A stretch of 64,000 nt of DNA from Xanthomonas codiaei (lineage in GTDB: Bacteria; Pseudomonadota; Gammaproteobacteria; Xanthomonadales; Xanthomonadaceae): the NCBI RefSeq assembly GCF_002939785.1, contig NZ_MDEC01000011.1, forward strand, positions 1-64,000. The letters run 5' to 3'. The notes below the pieces were generated by a model that worked only from the letters and a program-made list of their open reading frames with translations, did not search any database and had not been told where the DNA came from. Each line of letters begins with the position of its first letter. Positions within the stretch are counted from its first letter, which is position 1. This document shows positions 9,292-17,706 of this stretch, piece by piece. The position numbers were made by a program, and so were the translations under genes.

Positions 9292-9445
9292 CGCGGCCCG
9301 CTACACCCGCTGCCCGGTACGACGATCGGCGCTGGCGGCTGCATACCGCCAGCGCAAGCCGCTGCAGTGCGCATCCCCACGGCATGCGGCTGAGTGCTGC
9401 ATCGCCGGATCGATCACCGCCCACACCGCCATCGTTGGGTTGCGC

Positions 9446-9931
9446 TCAATCGCGGAAGTTGTCGAACTGCAGCGGCAACTCGAAGTCGGCCTTTTTCAGC
9501 AGCGCGATCGCATCCTGCAGGTCGTCGCGCTTCTTGCCGGTCACGCGCAGCTTGTCGCCGTTGATCTGCGCTTCCACCTTGAGCTTGGCTTCCTTGAGCT
9601 TGGCCACCAGCTGCTTGGCCTGCTTCTGCTCGATGCCCTGCTTGACGGTGACCTTTTGTCGCGCGCCGGCCAGGTTGGTCTCCACCTCGCCGAACTCCAG
9701 GCAGCGCACATCGATGCCGCGCGCCAGCAGCCGCGCGCGCAGGATGTCGGTCATCTGCTTGAGCTGGAAGTCGCTGGGAGCGGACTGGTGGATCACCTTG
9801 CCGTCTTCCAGCTCGAACTTCGCCTCCACACCCTTGAAGTCGAAACGCGTGTCCAGTTCACGGTTGGCCTGGTCCACCGCATTGGTCAATTCGTGCTTGT
9901 CGACTTCGGACACCACGTCGAAGGAAGGCAT
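9446..9931 (-). CDS. yajQ: YajQ family cyclic-di-GMP-binding protein
   Basis: A 161-residue protein of the YajQ/UPF0234 family, starting MPSFDVVSEVDKHELTNAVDQ-like and containing RFDFKGVEAKFEL and the C-terminal KLKVEAQINGDKLRVTGKKRDDLQ. The family has two RNP-like ferredoxin folds. In Xanthomonas campestris a YajQ protein binds cyclic di-GMP with high affinity and controls virulence genes through a transcription factor partner. The start at 9929-9931 gives the family's usual length. It lies 154 bases downstream of the Hpt gene on the same strand, so could be co-transcribed, although its own promoter in the divergent gap is equally possible. Confidence 0.95.
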   Translation of the reverse strand: MPSFDVVSEVDKHELTNAVDQANRELDTRFDFKGVEAKFELEDGKVIHQSAPSDFQLKQMTDILRARLLARGIDVRCLEFGEVETNLAGARQKVTVKQGIEQKQAKQLVAKLKEAKLKVEAQINGDKLRVTGKKRDDLQDAIALLKKADFELPLQFDNFRD

Positions 9932-10025
9932 GCAAGGCTCCTGCTGTCTGAATACAGCGGTCATTCTATGGCATCGCGCCGGGCTACCCGTCACCGGCGC
10001 GTGGCGATCGATGGGGCGCGGCAGC

Positions 10026-10037
10026 GATAATGCGCCA
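10026..10037 (+). promoter_or_regulatory. Possible -10 element placing transcription start at the ATG
   Basis: GATAAT at 10026-10031 ends six bases before the ATG of the DMT transporter gene. If used as a -10 box the transcript would begin at or next to the start codon, i.e. be leaderless. No convincing -35 element is seen, so this is weak. Confidence 0.25.
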
Positions 10038-10933
10038 TGCCCAGCACCCGATCTCCGTTCCCTGCCATCGCCTGGATGGTGGCCGCCGTGGCCTGCTTCT
10101 CGCTGATGGATGCGGGAATGAAGCTGCTGTCGGCGCATTACCCGCCGCTGCAGGTGACCTTGCTGCGCGGTGCGGCATCGCTGCCGTTCGTGCTGGTGTG
10201 GGTGCTGGCCACGGCCGGGCCGCGCTCCATCGTGCCGGTGCGCTGGGGCCTGCATCTGCTGCGCGGGGCGTTGGGCATGGCGATGATCGGCTGCTTCGTC
10301 TACGGCCTGAAGCGGATGCCGCTATCGACCGCCTACACGCTGTACTTCGTGGCGCCGTTGCTGGTGGCGGCCCTGTCGGTGCCGCTGCTGGGCGAGCACG
10401 TCGGGCCGCGCCGCTGGACCGCGATAGGCATTGGCCTGGTCGGGGTCATCGTGGTGCTGCGCCCCGGCGTGGACGGGCTGATCTCGCTGCCCGGCCTGAT
10501 GGTGCTGCTGGCGGCCACGGCCTATGCGGTGGCCGCGGTCACGGTGAGCCTGTTGACCCGCACCGACACCCCGCAGGCGATGGTGGTGTGGTTCCTGCTG
10601 TTCATGGCGATCGGTGCCGGCGTGCTGGCCATCCCCGGCTGGGTGCCGCTGCAGGGCCGCCACGCCTGGCTGATCGCCGGCATGGGCCTGGCCGGCGCGC
10701 TGGGCCAGATTGCGCTGACCCAAGCCTTCCTGCGCGGCGAGGCCTCGATGATCGCCCCGCTGGAATACAGCGGCCTGGTCTGGGTGATCGGCTGGGACTG
10801 GCTGCTGTGGCAGACCCTGCCCGATAGCTGGACCTGGACCGGCGCCGGCATCATCGTCGCCAGCGGCCTGTATTTGTTGCGCCGGGAGCGGATACGGCGG
10901 GCTGACAGGCTGCCGCCGTTGGACAGGCCGTGA
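10037..10933 (+). CDS. DMT/EamA family inner-membrane transporter
   Basis: A 298-residue protein made almost entirely of hydrophobic segments, about ten, arranged as two EamA repeats of five. The first repeat has the typical FSLMDAGMKLL and LLRGA segments; the second ends with a PLEYSGLVWV segment, as in RhaT/RarD-type permeases of the drug/metabolite superfamily. These export or import small metabolites; the substrate cannot be predicted. It has no strong ribosome binding site directly before the ATG. Downstream lies a repeat array and then metN, but the array makes read-through uncertain. Confidence 0.85.
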   Translation: MPSTRSPFPAIAWMVAAVACFSLMDAGMKLLSAHYPPLQVTLLRGAASLPFVLVWVLATAGPRSIVPVRWGLHLLRGALGMAMIGCFVYGLKRMPLSTAYTLYFVAPLLVAALSVPLLGEHVGPRRWTAIGIGLVGVIVVLRPGVDGLISLPGLMVLLAATAYAVAAVTVSLLTRTDTPQAMVVWFLLFMAIGAGVLAIPGWVPLQGRHAWLIAGMGLAGALGQIALTQAFLRGEASMIAPLEYSGLVWVIGWDWLLWQTLPDSWTWTGAGIIVASGLYLLRRERIRRADRLPPLDRP

Positions 10934-11098
10934 TTGGGGATTCGGCATTCGGGATTCGGGATTCGGGATTGGCAACAGCGGGGTGCCGGTTGCTTTTGCG
11001 AATCCCCAATCCCCAGCGGCCGTGATTCGGGATTCGGGATTGGCAACAGCAGAGTCGCCGTGGCCTTTGCCAATCCCGAATCCCGAATCCCGACTCCC
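10932..11098. repeat. Xanthomonas GGGATTCGGGATT intergenic repeat, two hairpins
   Basis: Direct runs of GGGATTCGGGATT-type units at 10934-10972 are followed by inverted units (AATCCCCAATCCCC) at 10998-11014, and a second set at 11022-11043 is followed by its inverse at 11068-11098. Each pair can fold into a long stem-loop. The same unit recurs in three gaps of the atp operon in this window. The element fills most of the space between the DMT permease and metN, so any methionine-responsive control of metN would have to lie within or just after it. Confidence 0.85.
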
Positions 11099-11136
11099 GG
11101 TGGTAGGCTTCACGACCCCCCAACCGGCCACGCGCG

Positions 11137-12144
11137 GTGATCCAGTTTCAGCGCCTGCACAAGTCCTACTCCGTTGACGGTCGTCAGATCGTGGCGCTGC
11201 ACCCGCTCGATCTGCGGATCGGCCCCGGCGAGGTGTTCGGCATCATTGGCCATTCCGGGGCCGGCAAGTCCACGTTGATCCGGCTGATCAACCGGCTCGA
11301 AGAGCCCAGTGGCGGGCGCCTGCTGATCGGCGAGGAAGACGTGACCGCGCTGGACAGCCAGGGCCTGCGCGCCCTGCGCCGGCGCATCGGCATGATCTTC
11401 CAGCACTTCAACCTGCTGTCTTCGCGCACCGTGGCCGGCAATGTGGCCTTCCCGCTGGAACTGGCCGGCACCGCGCGCGCCGAAATCGATGCGCGGGTGG
11501 CCGAGCTGCTGGCCCGGGTCGGGCTGCAGGAGCACGCCAACAAGTATCCGGCGCAACTGTCCGGTGGGCAGAAGCAGCGCGTGGGCATTGCGCGCGCGCT
11601 GGCCACCCGGCCGCAGATCCTGCTGTGCGACGAGGCCACCAGCGCGCTGGATCCGCAGACCACCGCCTCGGTGCTGCAGCTGCTGGCGCAGATCAACCGC
11701 GAGCTGGGCCTGACCATCGTGCTGATCACCCACGAGATGGACGTGATCCGCCGTGTCTGCGACCGCGTGGCAGTGCTGGATGCCGGCAAGCTGGTGGAAA
11801 CCGGCCCGGTCACCGAGGTCTTCCTGCATCCCAAGCACGCCACCACGCGGCGCTTCGTCTTCGAAGCCGAGCACGTGGACGAAGCCGAACTGCACCGCGA
11901 TTTCGCCGCCGTCGGCGGGCGCATCGTGCGGCTGACCTTTCTGGGCAACGGCACCTACGAGCCGGTGCTGGGCCGCATCGCCCGCGAGACCGGCGTGGAC
12001 TACAACATCCTGTCCGGGCGCGTGGACCGCATCAAGGACACCCCGTACGGCCAGCTGATCGTCGCCCTGACCGGCGGCGACCAGAACGCCGCGCTTGCCG
12101 GCTTCTTGGCGGCGGGCGTGCAGGTGGAGGATCTGCGCGTATGA
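11137..12144 (+). CDS. metN: Methionine ABC importer ATP-binding protein MetN
   Basis: A 335-residue ATPase starting with GTG. It has the Walker A motif GHSGAGKST (about residues 37-45), Q-loop FQHFNLL, signature [10 protein letters not shown], Walker [12 protein letters not shown] and a switch His in ITHEMD. The C-terminal extension of about 90 residues (beginning [14 protein letters not shown]) is the NIL domain, which in MetN binds methionine and causes trans-inhibition. The GTG at 11137 gives the family N-terminus [11 protein letters not shown]. The stop overlaps the metI start (ATGA), so ATPase and permease are coupled. With metI and metQ it forms a complete methionine uptake system at the inner membrane. 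Confidence 0.95.
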   Translation: MIQFQRLHKSYSVDGRQIVALHPLDLRIGPGEVFGIIGHSGAGKSTLIRLINRLEEPSGGRLLIGEEDVTALDSQGLRALRRRIGMIFQHFNLLSSRTVAGNVAFPLELAGTARAEIDARVAELLARVGLQEHANKYPAQLSGGQKQRVGIARALATRPQILLCDEATSALDPQTTASVLQLLAQINRELGLTIVLITHEMDVIRRVCDRVAVLDAGKLVETGPVTEVFLHPKHATTRRFVFEAEHVDEAELHRDFAAVGGRIVRLTFLGNGTYEPVLGRIARETGVDYNILSGRVDRIKDTPYGQLIVALTGGDQNAALAGFLAAGVQVEDLRV

Positions 12145-12836
12145 CTCCGATCACTGCCGCCGCCGGCGGCTTCTTCCGCAATCTCGATGCCGCCAAATGG
12201 GGCGATATCGGCCAGGCCACCCTGGATACCTTGCTGATGCTGGCCGGGGCGCTGCCGCTGACCCTGCTGATCGGCCTGCCGCTGGGCGTGGCGCTGTTCC
12301 TGTGCGGCACGCCGCAGCTGCGTCGCCGCCCGCTGCTGTATGGCGCGCTGGCGCTGGTGATCAACCTGCTGCGTTCGGTGCCCTTCATCATCCTGATGAT
12401 CGCGATGATTCCGCTCACGCTGATGCTGATGGGCACCTCGCTCGGCGTGCGCGGGGCGATCCTGCCGTTGGTGGTGGGTGCCGCACCGTTCTACGCGCGC
12501 CTGGTGGAAACCGCGTTGCGCGAAGTCGATCGCGGCATCATCGAAGCCAGCCAGGCGATGGGCGCCACCACCCGGCAGCTGGTGCTGCGGGTGCTGCTGC
12601 CCGAAGCGCGGCCGGGCCTGATCGCCGGCGCCACCGTCACCACCATCGCGCTGATCGGCTTCACCGCGATGGGCGGGGCGATCGGTTCCGGCGGGCTGGG
12701 CGATGTGGCCTACCGCGAGGGTTACATGCGCTCGCATGCCGATGTCGCGCTGATCACCGTCATCGCCCTGCTGGTACTGGTGCAGCTGCTGCAGATGCTG
12801 GGCGACCGGCTGGTGGCGCACTATAGCCGGCGTTGA
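12141..12836 (+). CDS. metI: Methionine ABC importer permease MetI
   Basis: A 231-residue inner-membrane permease with five predicted transmembrane segments, from [19 protein letters not shown] to a final [14 protein letters not shown]. The cytosolic EAA loop, which contacts MetN, is visible as [29 protein letters not shown] and [14 protein letters not shown] are MetI-typical. Its ATG overlaps the metN stop by four bases. The gap of 205 bases to metQ is longer than within most met operons and may contain a separate promoter. Confidence 0.94.
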   Translation: MTPITAAAGGFFRNLDAAKWGDIGQATLDTLLMLAGALPLTLLIGLPLGVALFLCGTPQLRRRPLLYGALALVINLLRSVPFIILMIAMIPLTLMLMGTSLGVRGAILPLVVGAAPFYARLVETALREVDRGIIEASQAMGATTRQLVLRVLLPEARPGLIAGATVTTIALIGFTAMGGAIGSGGLGDVAYREGYMRSHADVALITVIALLVLVQLLQMLGDRLVAHYSRR

Positions 12837-13041
12837 GCCGGCGCAGGGCAGGGGCGCGCCGGCGGACGCGGAGCGTGCGCCTTGGTACCAGCCGTGCTGG
12901 CCGTGCTGGCGCATCCCGAACGCCTGTCCGCATGGCGCCACGCGCCGTGGGTTGCCGCGGCGCTGCATCGCCGCCGCCGCCGCGGTCTGCTAGGTTTGAC
13001 GTCTGCGGCCTTCCCGCACTCCTCCTCCCACGGATCCCCAC

Positions 13042-13845
13042 ATGAGCACTTTTGCGTTTCGTTCCCTTCTGGCTGCCGCCACGCTGGCGCTGGCGTCCTG
13101 CGGCGGCAGCGCTGGCGGCAGTGGTGGCGACACCCTCACCGTCGCCGCCACGGCGGTGCCGCATGCCGAGATCCTGGAAGTGGTCGAACCGCTGCTGGCC
13201 AAGCAGGGCGTGAAGCTGGACGTGCGCGTGTTCAACGACTACGTGCAGCCCAACGACCAGGTCGTGCAGAAGCAGATCGACGTCAATTATTTCCAGACCG
13301 AGCCCTACCTGGACGCGTACAACCGCGACCGCAAGAGCCAGCTGGTGACCGTGGTCGGCGTGCATATCGAGCCGTTCGGCGCGTATTCGCGCCGTTTCAA
13401 GGCGCTGGCCGATCTGCCCACGGGCGCCGATGTGGTCATTCCCAATGATCCGAGCAACAACAGCCGCGCGCTGATCCTGCTCGACAAGGCCGGAGTCATC
13501 AAGCTCAAGGACCCCGGCAATGCGCTGTCCACCCAGCGCGATATCGTCGACAACCCCAGGCAGCTGAAATTCCGCGAGCTCGACTCGGCGATGCTGCCGC
13601 GCGTGCTGGACCAGGTCGACCTTGCCTTGATCAACACCAACTATGCGCTCGATGCCGGGCTCAATCCCACCCGCGACGCACTGGCGATCGAAAGCAAGGA
13701 CTCGCCGTACGTGAACTTCCTGGTGGCCCGTGCGGACAACAAGGACGATGCGCGCGTGCAGAAGCTCGCCAAGGCATTGACCAGCCCGGAAGTGAAGGCC
13801 TTTATCGAGCAGAAGTACAAGGGCGCGGTGTTGCCGGCGTTCTGA
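13042..13845 (+). CDS. metQ: Methionine-binding lipoprotein MetQ
   Basis: A 267-residue periplasmic substrate-binding lipoprotein. The N-terminus is a short signal peptide ending in the lipobox LASC with Cys20 as the lipidated residue, followed by a Gly/Ser linker. The NlpA/MetQ family pattern is clear: VPHAEILE, VFNDYVQPNDQV, QTEPYLD and a VVIPNDPSNNSRAL segment, and then ALINTNYA. It captures methionine and hands it to MetI/MetN. It is the last gene of the import cluster; a 228-base gap follows before the next gene. Confidence 0.95.
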   Translation: MSTFAFRSLLAAATLALASCGGSAGGSGGDTLTVAATAVPHAEILEVVEPLLAKQGVKLDVRVFNDYVQPNDQVVQKQIDVNYFQTEPYLDAYNRDRKSQLVTVVGVHIEPFGAYSRRFKALADLPTGADVVIPNDPSNNSRALILLDKAGVIKLKDPGNALSTQRDIVDNPRQLKFRELDSAMLPRVLDQVDLALINTNYALDAGLNPTRDALAIESKDSPYVNFLVARADNKDDARVQKLAKALTSPEVKAFIEQKYKGAVLPAF

Positions 13846-14073
13846 GTGCGGCAACACCGCGCCCGGCCGCTGGGCCGAACCGGAAGATAGCCCCTGCCGC
13901 ATGTGGCATCGACGGGCTGCACATGCCACAGCGTAGGCAGTGCGCTGCAGACCCTGCACCTGCCTATAGGACGGCACAGCCGCAGGCCAGAACGCTGCGC
14001 GGCATGACGGACACGCCCCGCTGACGCGCGCGTAGTAGCGTTGCCGGTCATCCATTCCGGCGACCTGCGTCCC

Positions 14074-14631
14074 ATGCCTCTGCTGCTTGCCATCCCGCTG
14101 GCCGTGATCATTGCCCTTGCGGTGTTAGCGGTGCTGTTTCCGTTGTCGTTGCTGCAGCGCTTTCGGGTCGGCACCGCGCGTCGCCAGGCGCGTGGCTGGT
14201 TGCTGATGATCAACCTGTCGTCGGCGGTGGTGTCCAGTGTGTTGTTTGTCGTCTTCACCCTGATTGCCGCGGCGTTCTGGCCAGGTGCGATCAGCCATGC
14301 CGCCTCCGGCTGGGCCTGCGGGCTGGTGCTGGGGGTCGTCGCTGTGCGCCTGACCCGCTTCGAGCGCACCGCGCAGGGCCTGTTCTACCGCCCCAACCTG
14401 TGGCTGGTGCTGGCACTGACGGTGCTGGTGGTGGTGCGGGTGATCGCCGGCATGGTGCAGGGCTGGCGCAGTACATGGCAGGGCGTGGCGTGGCCTGTCG
14501 AGGGCTGGCTGAGCCATGCCAGCCTGCTGGGCGCGGCCGGCGTGCTGCTCGGCTATGCACTCGCCTACGCCACCTTGCTGTGGTGGCGCTGGCGCAGCGC
14601 ACGCCTGCGCGGCAGCGTCTACTGGCGGTGA
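14074..14631 (+). CDS. Small integral membrane protein of unknown function
   Basis: A 185-residue protein with about five hydrophobic helices (residues 1-25, 45-68, 75-92, 108-130 and 150-170) and basic cytosolic loops (QRFRVGTARRQARG; WWRWRSARLRG at the end). The ATG at 14074 was preferred over a TTG at 14041 because the first helix begins directly after it. There is no recognisable catalytic or transport motif. It follows metQ on the same strand but at a distance that suggests its own promoter. The AT-rich islet starts right after its stop, so this gene marks the left border of native-composition DNA. Confidence 0.65.
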   Translation: MPLLLAIPLAVIIALAVLAVLFPLSLLQRFRVGTARRQARGWLLMINLSSAVVSSVLFVVFTLIAAAFWPGAISHAASGWACGLVLGVVAVRLTRFERTAQGLFYRPNLWLVLALTVLVVVRVIAGMVQGWRSTWQGVAWPVEGWLSHASLLGAAGVLLGYALAYATLLWWRWRSARLRGSVYWR

Positions 14632-14774
14632 TCCTTAAATTGAAGCCTTACCAACGCACAATCCCGAAGTAACTGGCATTTTTACAAACCTCGAATCTCA
14701 ACACGTGCTCAGATTGTGTCTCACTAGGCACCATTTATCCGGTCAGGATGAGTGGTATTAAGGTGTCACCCCCT

Positions 14775-14807
14775 GTTACTGCCAGCCCTCTTGGTGCTGG
14801 CAGTAAC
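14775..14807. terminator. Hairpin at the end of the AT-rich locus
   Basis: GTTACTGCCAG at 14775-14785 and its exact inverse at 14797-14807 form an 11-base stem with an 11-base loop. It lies 18 bases beyond the stop of the minus-strand gene ending at 14826. A T-rich tail is present only weakly (AATTTAAAAT on the plus side), so termination in either direction is a guess. Confidence 0.45.
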
Positions 14808-14825
14808 AATTTAAAATATGCCCAA

Positions 14826-15410
14826 TCAATTAAATGCTTCCGCAGCTTTGAGCGTCTGCGCATCTGCTGGTGCTATGCGAATGGCACTTAGGCAATCTGG
14901 GGACGCTTCCGGGAACGAAAACTCCATCTTCTCCTGATTTTTAACGACGGCCAAAGTCAATGTTTCTGAACTACTCTGTCCTCTCGGAATATTTGAAATC
15001 AGATAATTCGAGTATCGGCTCTTGAAGTCCTGGCGAGAGATGCAGGAACCTTCCAGACTCAGTAAGACTGATTCGATATTTTTTTTATCGGCTGATATTG
15101 ATATGGAAGAGTCCTTGGCAGTCAGGTGATCGCCTATTTTTAATGTTCCCCCGCTAACGTTATACATTCCTTCGCTTTTCAGGTTCGGCGTCGAAATTCT
15201 GGCTCCAGGCCATGAGCTAATAAATTCAGTGGGTGATTTTTTGATATTTCTCGAAATTTCTTCGGCTAGTTCAAACGTACGAGCAGCATCCGCTGCTGTC
15301 GCTACTGTCGCTGCTGAAATTTTAGTTGCATATACTGAGGGTGCAATCAGAGCACCAAGCAGCATTATTGCAAGGCGGGAATATGATGGTCTGTTAAGGA
15401 AGTTTGTCAT
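14826..15410 (-). CDS. Secreted protein of unknown function in AT-rich islet
   Basis: A 194-residue protein (198 if the ATG at 15420-15422 is used). It has a signal peptide (basic start, LAIMLLGALIAPSVYA) and no recognised domain. The mature part has a predicted alpha-helical start and a beta-rich remainder, and contains two cysteines about 50 residues apart that could form a disulphide. Its start overlaps the end of the upstream HExxH reading frame by 17 bases, so the two genes were built as a coupled pair. Base composition is far lower in GC than in neighbours, pointing to horizontal gain. A periplasmic inhibitor or accessory factor of the upstream putative protease is one possibility. Confidence 0.6.
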   Translation of the reverse strand: MTNFLNRPSYSRLAIMLLGALIAPSVYATKISAATVATAADAARTFELAEEISRNIKKSPTEFISSWPGARISTPNLKSEGMYNVSGGTLKIGDHLTAKDSSISISADKKNIESVLLSLEGSCISRQDFKSRYSNYLISNIPRGQSSSETLTLAVVKNQEKMEFSFPEASPDCLSAIRIAPADAQTLKAAEAFN

Positions 15411-15999
15411 ATTGCTCTCCATAATATACGTTATAGTTCTGTCCTGTGGTTGAGGTTACGTTGTTCGCGCAGAAGGATTTTCCAACGTTTGATGCCACAT
15501 TAGGTCCTCCAGCATAGTAAAATCCGAAAAGCTGATCGAGATTTGATGCTGCAAGCTTAATGTCTATGCTATTTTGAGTGGAACTCCATATTTCATTCCT
15601 TGCAACTATGTTATTTGTTACGGCAAGTCCTTCCATTTTGCATGCTTCGTCTATATATGCCTGCCGAGTCGTTTTGGCAAACGAATAGTTGAATTTCACG
15701 TGACCAAATTCATGGGCTAGGGCTGAGACTGTAAAATACATGCCCGGCATATCTTAAATTGCGCAGCTATAATTTCGGATATATACAACTTTATTTGGCA
15801 TGTCTGTATAGCTGGCCGAGCCGTAAGCGATCTTGAAAGTGGTACTGCTGTTTATTTGTCCAGTAAGTGTCGTTGATTGGGAGGTTATAAAGTCAATGCA
15901 CGTTCCAAGTCCTGTGGTAGGGACGGTTGTCTGAGCCTGAGCTCCAAAGGAAACGAGTGCAAGAAGAAATATCGCTGCTGCATGGCATCTTGTGCTCAT
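15394..15999 (-). pseudogene. Secreted HExxH metallopeptidase-like gene split by an in-frame TAA
   Basis: Read through one stop codon, this is a 201-residue protein. The first part (15999-15754) has a signal peptide ending FGAQA-QT and about 58 mature residues. A TAA at 15754-15756 interrupts it, and the same frame continues at 15753 with DMPGMYFTVSALAHEFGHVKF. HEFGH is a zinc-protease HExxH motif, and a following IDEACKMEGLAV segment about 25 residues later supplies a candidate third ligand. The downstream part could be restarted at ATG 15748-15750 but would lack a signal peptide. TAA could derive from CAA by one transition. The gene is AT-rich and couples to the next gene. Either a pseudogene or a sequencing error; unlike any family I can name. 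Confidence 0.6.
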
Positions 16000-16100
16000 G
16001 GTATCTCCATATTTAATTGAAGAATTCGCGCTGATTTCTACGCGATCCATCCCCCCGCAACGAAATCCTAAACGTAAAATTCCCATCGAACTGAGATTTT
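15757..16100. other. Upstream edge of AT-rich islet
   Basis: From 16000 to 16100 there is an AT-rich leader of the split gene with ATGGTATCTCC-type sequence just before the start when read on the minus strand (a GGAGAT ribosome binding site at about 16005-16010). No repeats flanking the islet were found, so the mode of insertion is not visible. Confidence 0.3.
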
Positions 16101-16104
16101 AATC

Positions 16105-16132
16105 AAAAAAACAGGCCCTTGCGGGCCTGTTT
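16105..16132 (-). terminator. Rho-independent terminator of ompW
   Basis: On the minus strand AACAGGCCC and GGGCCTGTT form a nine-base stem around GCAA and are followed by a run of T residues (A-run 16105-16111 on the plus strand). It sits 28 bases after the ompW stop and also separates ompW from the AT-rich islet. Confidence 0.9.
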
Positions 16133-16159
16133 GGTGAGGTGCTTAGTTAATTGGTGTGC

Positions 16160-16834
16160 TTAGAAGCGGGCGCCGATACCGAAGCCGACAGTCCACGGAT
16201 CCAGTTCCAGCTCGCTGCCGATGCCCTGGCCGCCGACGCGCAGTTCCGGACGCGAACGCATGTAGCGGGCGTCGGCGCGTGCGAACCAGGTGGAGTTGAT
16301 GTTCATGTCCACGCCAACGGTGCCGATCACGCCCTTGGCGGTATCCAGGCCAACGTGCTGGCCGTTCGGCGAGGCCGCGTCGATCTTCTCGTTGCTGAAG
16401 TTCGATTCGTAGTAACCCACGCCCACGAACGGGCGGAACACGTTGTCGGCCTGGCCGAAGTGGTACTGGCCGCTGATGGCGATCGGCTGCTGCTCGACGG
16501 TCCCCACCTTGCCCACGCCATCGGCGTTGACGCGGTGGTTGAACTTGTCGGCTGCGCCCCACACTTCGACGGCCCAGTTGTCATTGATGTAGTAGCTTGC
16601 GCTCAGCGTCGGTGCCGGGCCGCCATCGACGTCCAGGCCCGGAGCCGGATCGTTTTTGGGATCCAGCAGTGCCACGCCACCGACCACGGCCCAATGCTTG
16701 CCGGACGCGGTGTCGCCGCTGCTGGAAGAAGTCGAGGAGGTATCACCGGTATAGGTGGTGTCCTGCGCGAACGCGGACGGTGCAATCGCAAGTGCGGATA
16801 CAGCAGCCAGGCTCAGGATGGAAATGGAACGCAT
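16160..16834 (-). CDS. ompW: OmpW family outer-membrane protein
   Basis: A 224-residue protein with a signal peptide ending SAFA-QD and a mature eight-stranded barrel ending in Phe. After a Ser/Thr/Gly-rich stretch, HWAVVGGVALLDPKND opens the barrel; the YYINDNWAVEVWGA and QPIAISGQYHFG segments, and FRPFVGVGYYESNFSNE, are OmpW-typical. These small porins pass hydrophobic compounds. The ATG at 16832-16834 is preceded by AGGAGACC; a longer frame has no signal peptide. It is divergent from the DNA glycosylase gene and has its own terminator. Confidence 0.9.
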   Translation of the reverse strand: MRSISILSLAAVSALAIAPSAFAQDTTYTGDTSSTSSSSGDTASGKHWAVVGGVALLDPKNDPAPGLDVDGGPAPTLSASYYINDNWAVEVWGAADKFNHRVNADGVGKVGTVEQQPIAISGQYHFGQADNVFRPFVGVGYYESNFSNEKIDAASPNGQHVGLDTAKGVIGTVGVDMNINSTWFARADARYMRSRPELRVGGQGIGSELELDPWTVGFGIGARF

Positions 16835-16974
16835 GAGGGTCTCCTCGTCTTGTTGTTGGGCCCGTGGAGTGGGCCGCGCCAAAACTATTCCCAAAAATCT
16901 GAATCCACGCCTACCTGCGGCCCGCTAAAATTCCGTTTGTTCAGGAACGCTCCGGAGAAGGCCGTGGTTGCGCG

Positions 16975-17538
16975 ATGCAGGCTGAAAAACACATTCACGC
17001 AGATGCGATCGCCGTGACGAAAAACGACGCATGCGAAGGCTTGCCAGCGCACATTCGCCGCGATTGTCGTGTGCTGGTAGTCGGTTCGATGCCAGGCGTC
17101 GCCTCGCTGCATGCAGGCCAGTACTACGCGCATCCACGCAATCGTTTCTGGCCCTTGATGCATGCCCTGTTGGGCATTGATGCAGCAGCAAGCTATCCGG
17201 CCCGCCTGCAGGAATTGAATGCGTGCGGTGTTGGCGTGTGGGACGTGATCGGCCAGTGCGAACGACGCGGCAGCCTGGATGCGTCCATCGTCGCGGACAG
17301 CATCGTGATCAACCCGTTGCCCGCCGTGCTGGCCACGCTCCCGCAGCTGCGCCTTGTGGCCTGCAATGGCGCCGCGGCCGCGCAGGCCTGGCGCCGGCAT
17401 GTGCACCCGCTGCTGTCGGCCGACGCGCGCGCGGTGGCGATGATGGCCTTGCCGTCCACCAGCCCGGCCAATGCCGCCTGGTCCCTGCCTCGCCTGTCCC
17501 AGGCGTGGCAGCCGCTACGCGATGCCGTACAGGACTGA
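16975..17538 (+). CDS. DNA-deoxyinosine glycosylase, uracil-DNA glycosylase superfamily
   Basis: A 187-residue enzyme expected to remove hypoxanthine (deaminated adenine) from DNA. VLVVGSMPGVASLHAGQYY at residues 33-51 is the active-site loop, in which the UDG motif GxxPG becomes GSMPG; YAHPRNRFW follows; LPSTSPANA around residue 158 is the intercalation/catalytic motif II. This combination is typical of the HDG branch. Mass and motif order fit; the exact start is uncertain, since a second ATG-free stretch of about 25 residues precedes the conserved core. It stands alone between divergent ompW and the DUF2884 gene. Confidence 0.85.
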   Translation: MQAEKHIHADAIAVTKNDACEGLPAHIRRDCRVLVVGSMPGVASLHAGQYYAHPRNRFWPLMHALLGIDAAASYPARLQELNACGVGVWDVIGQCERRGSLDASIVADSIVINPLPAVLATLPQLRLVACNGAAAAQAWRRHVHPLLSADARAVAMMALPSTSPANAAWSLPRLSQAWQPLRDAVQD

Positions 17539-17706
17539 TGCGGCGCGCGCCTGCGGGCACATCATCGGCCAGGCAGGGCCTGCACCCGCGCCTATCGCCA
17601 TCTCATCTGCGATGCTCCGGCCGCCAGAAGTCATGCCAGCCTCCGGCACATGGTGATGTGCGGCGCCCGCGCCCATGCTGCACCCGGCATCCAAGGGAGT
17701 GGCGAC

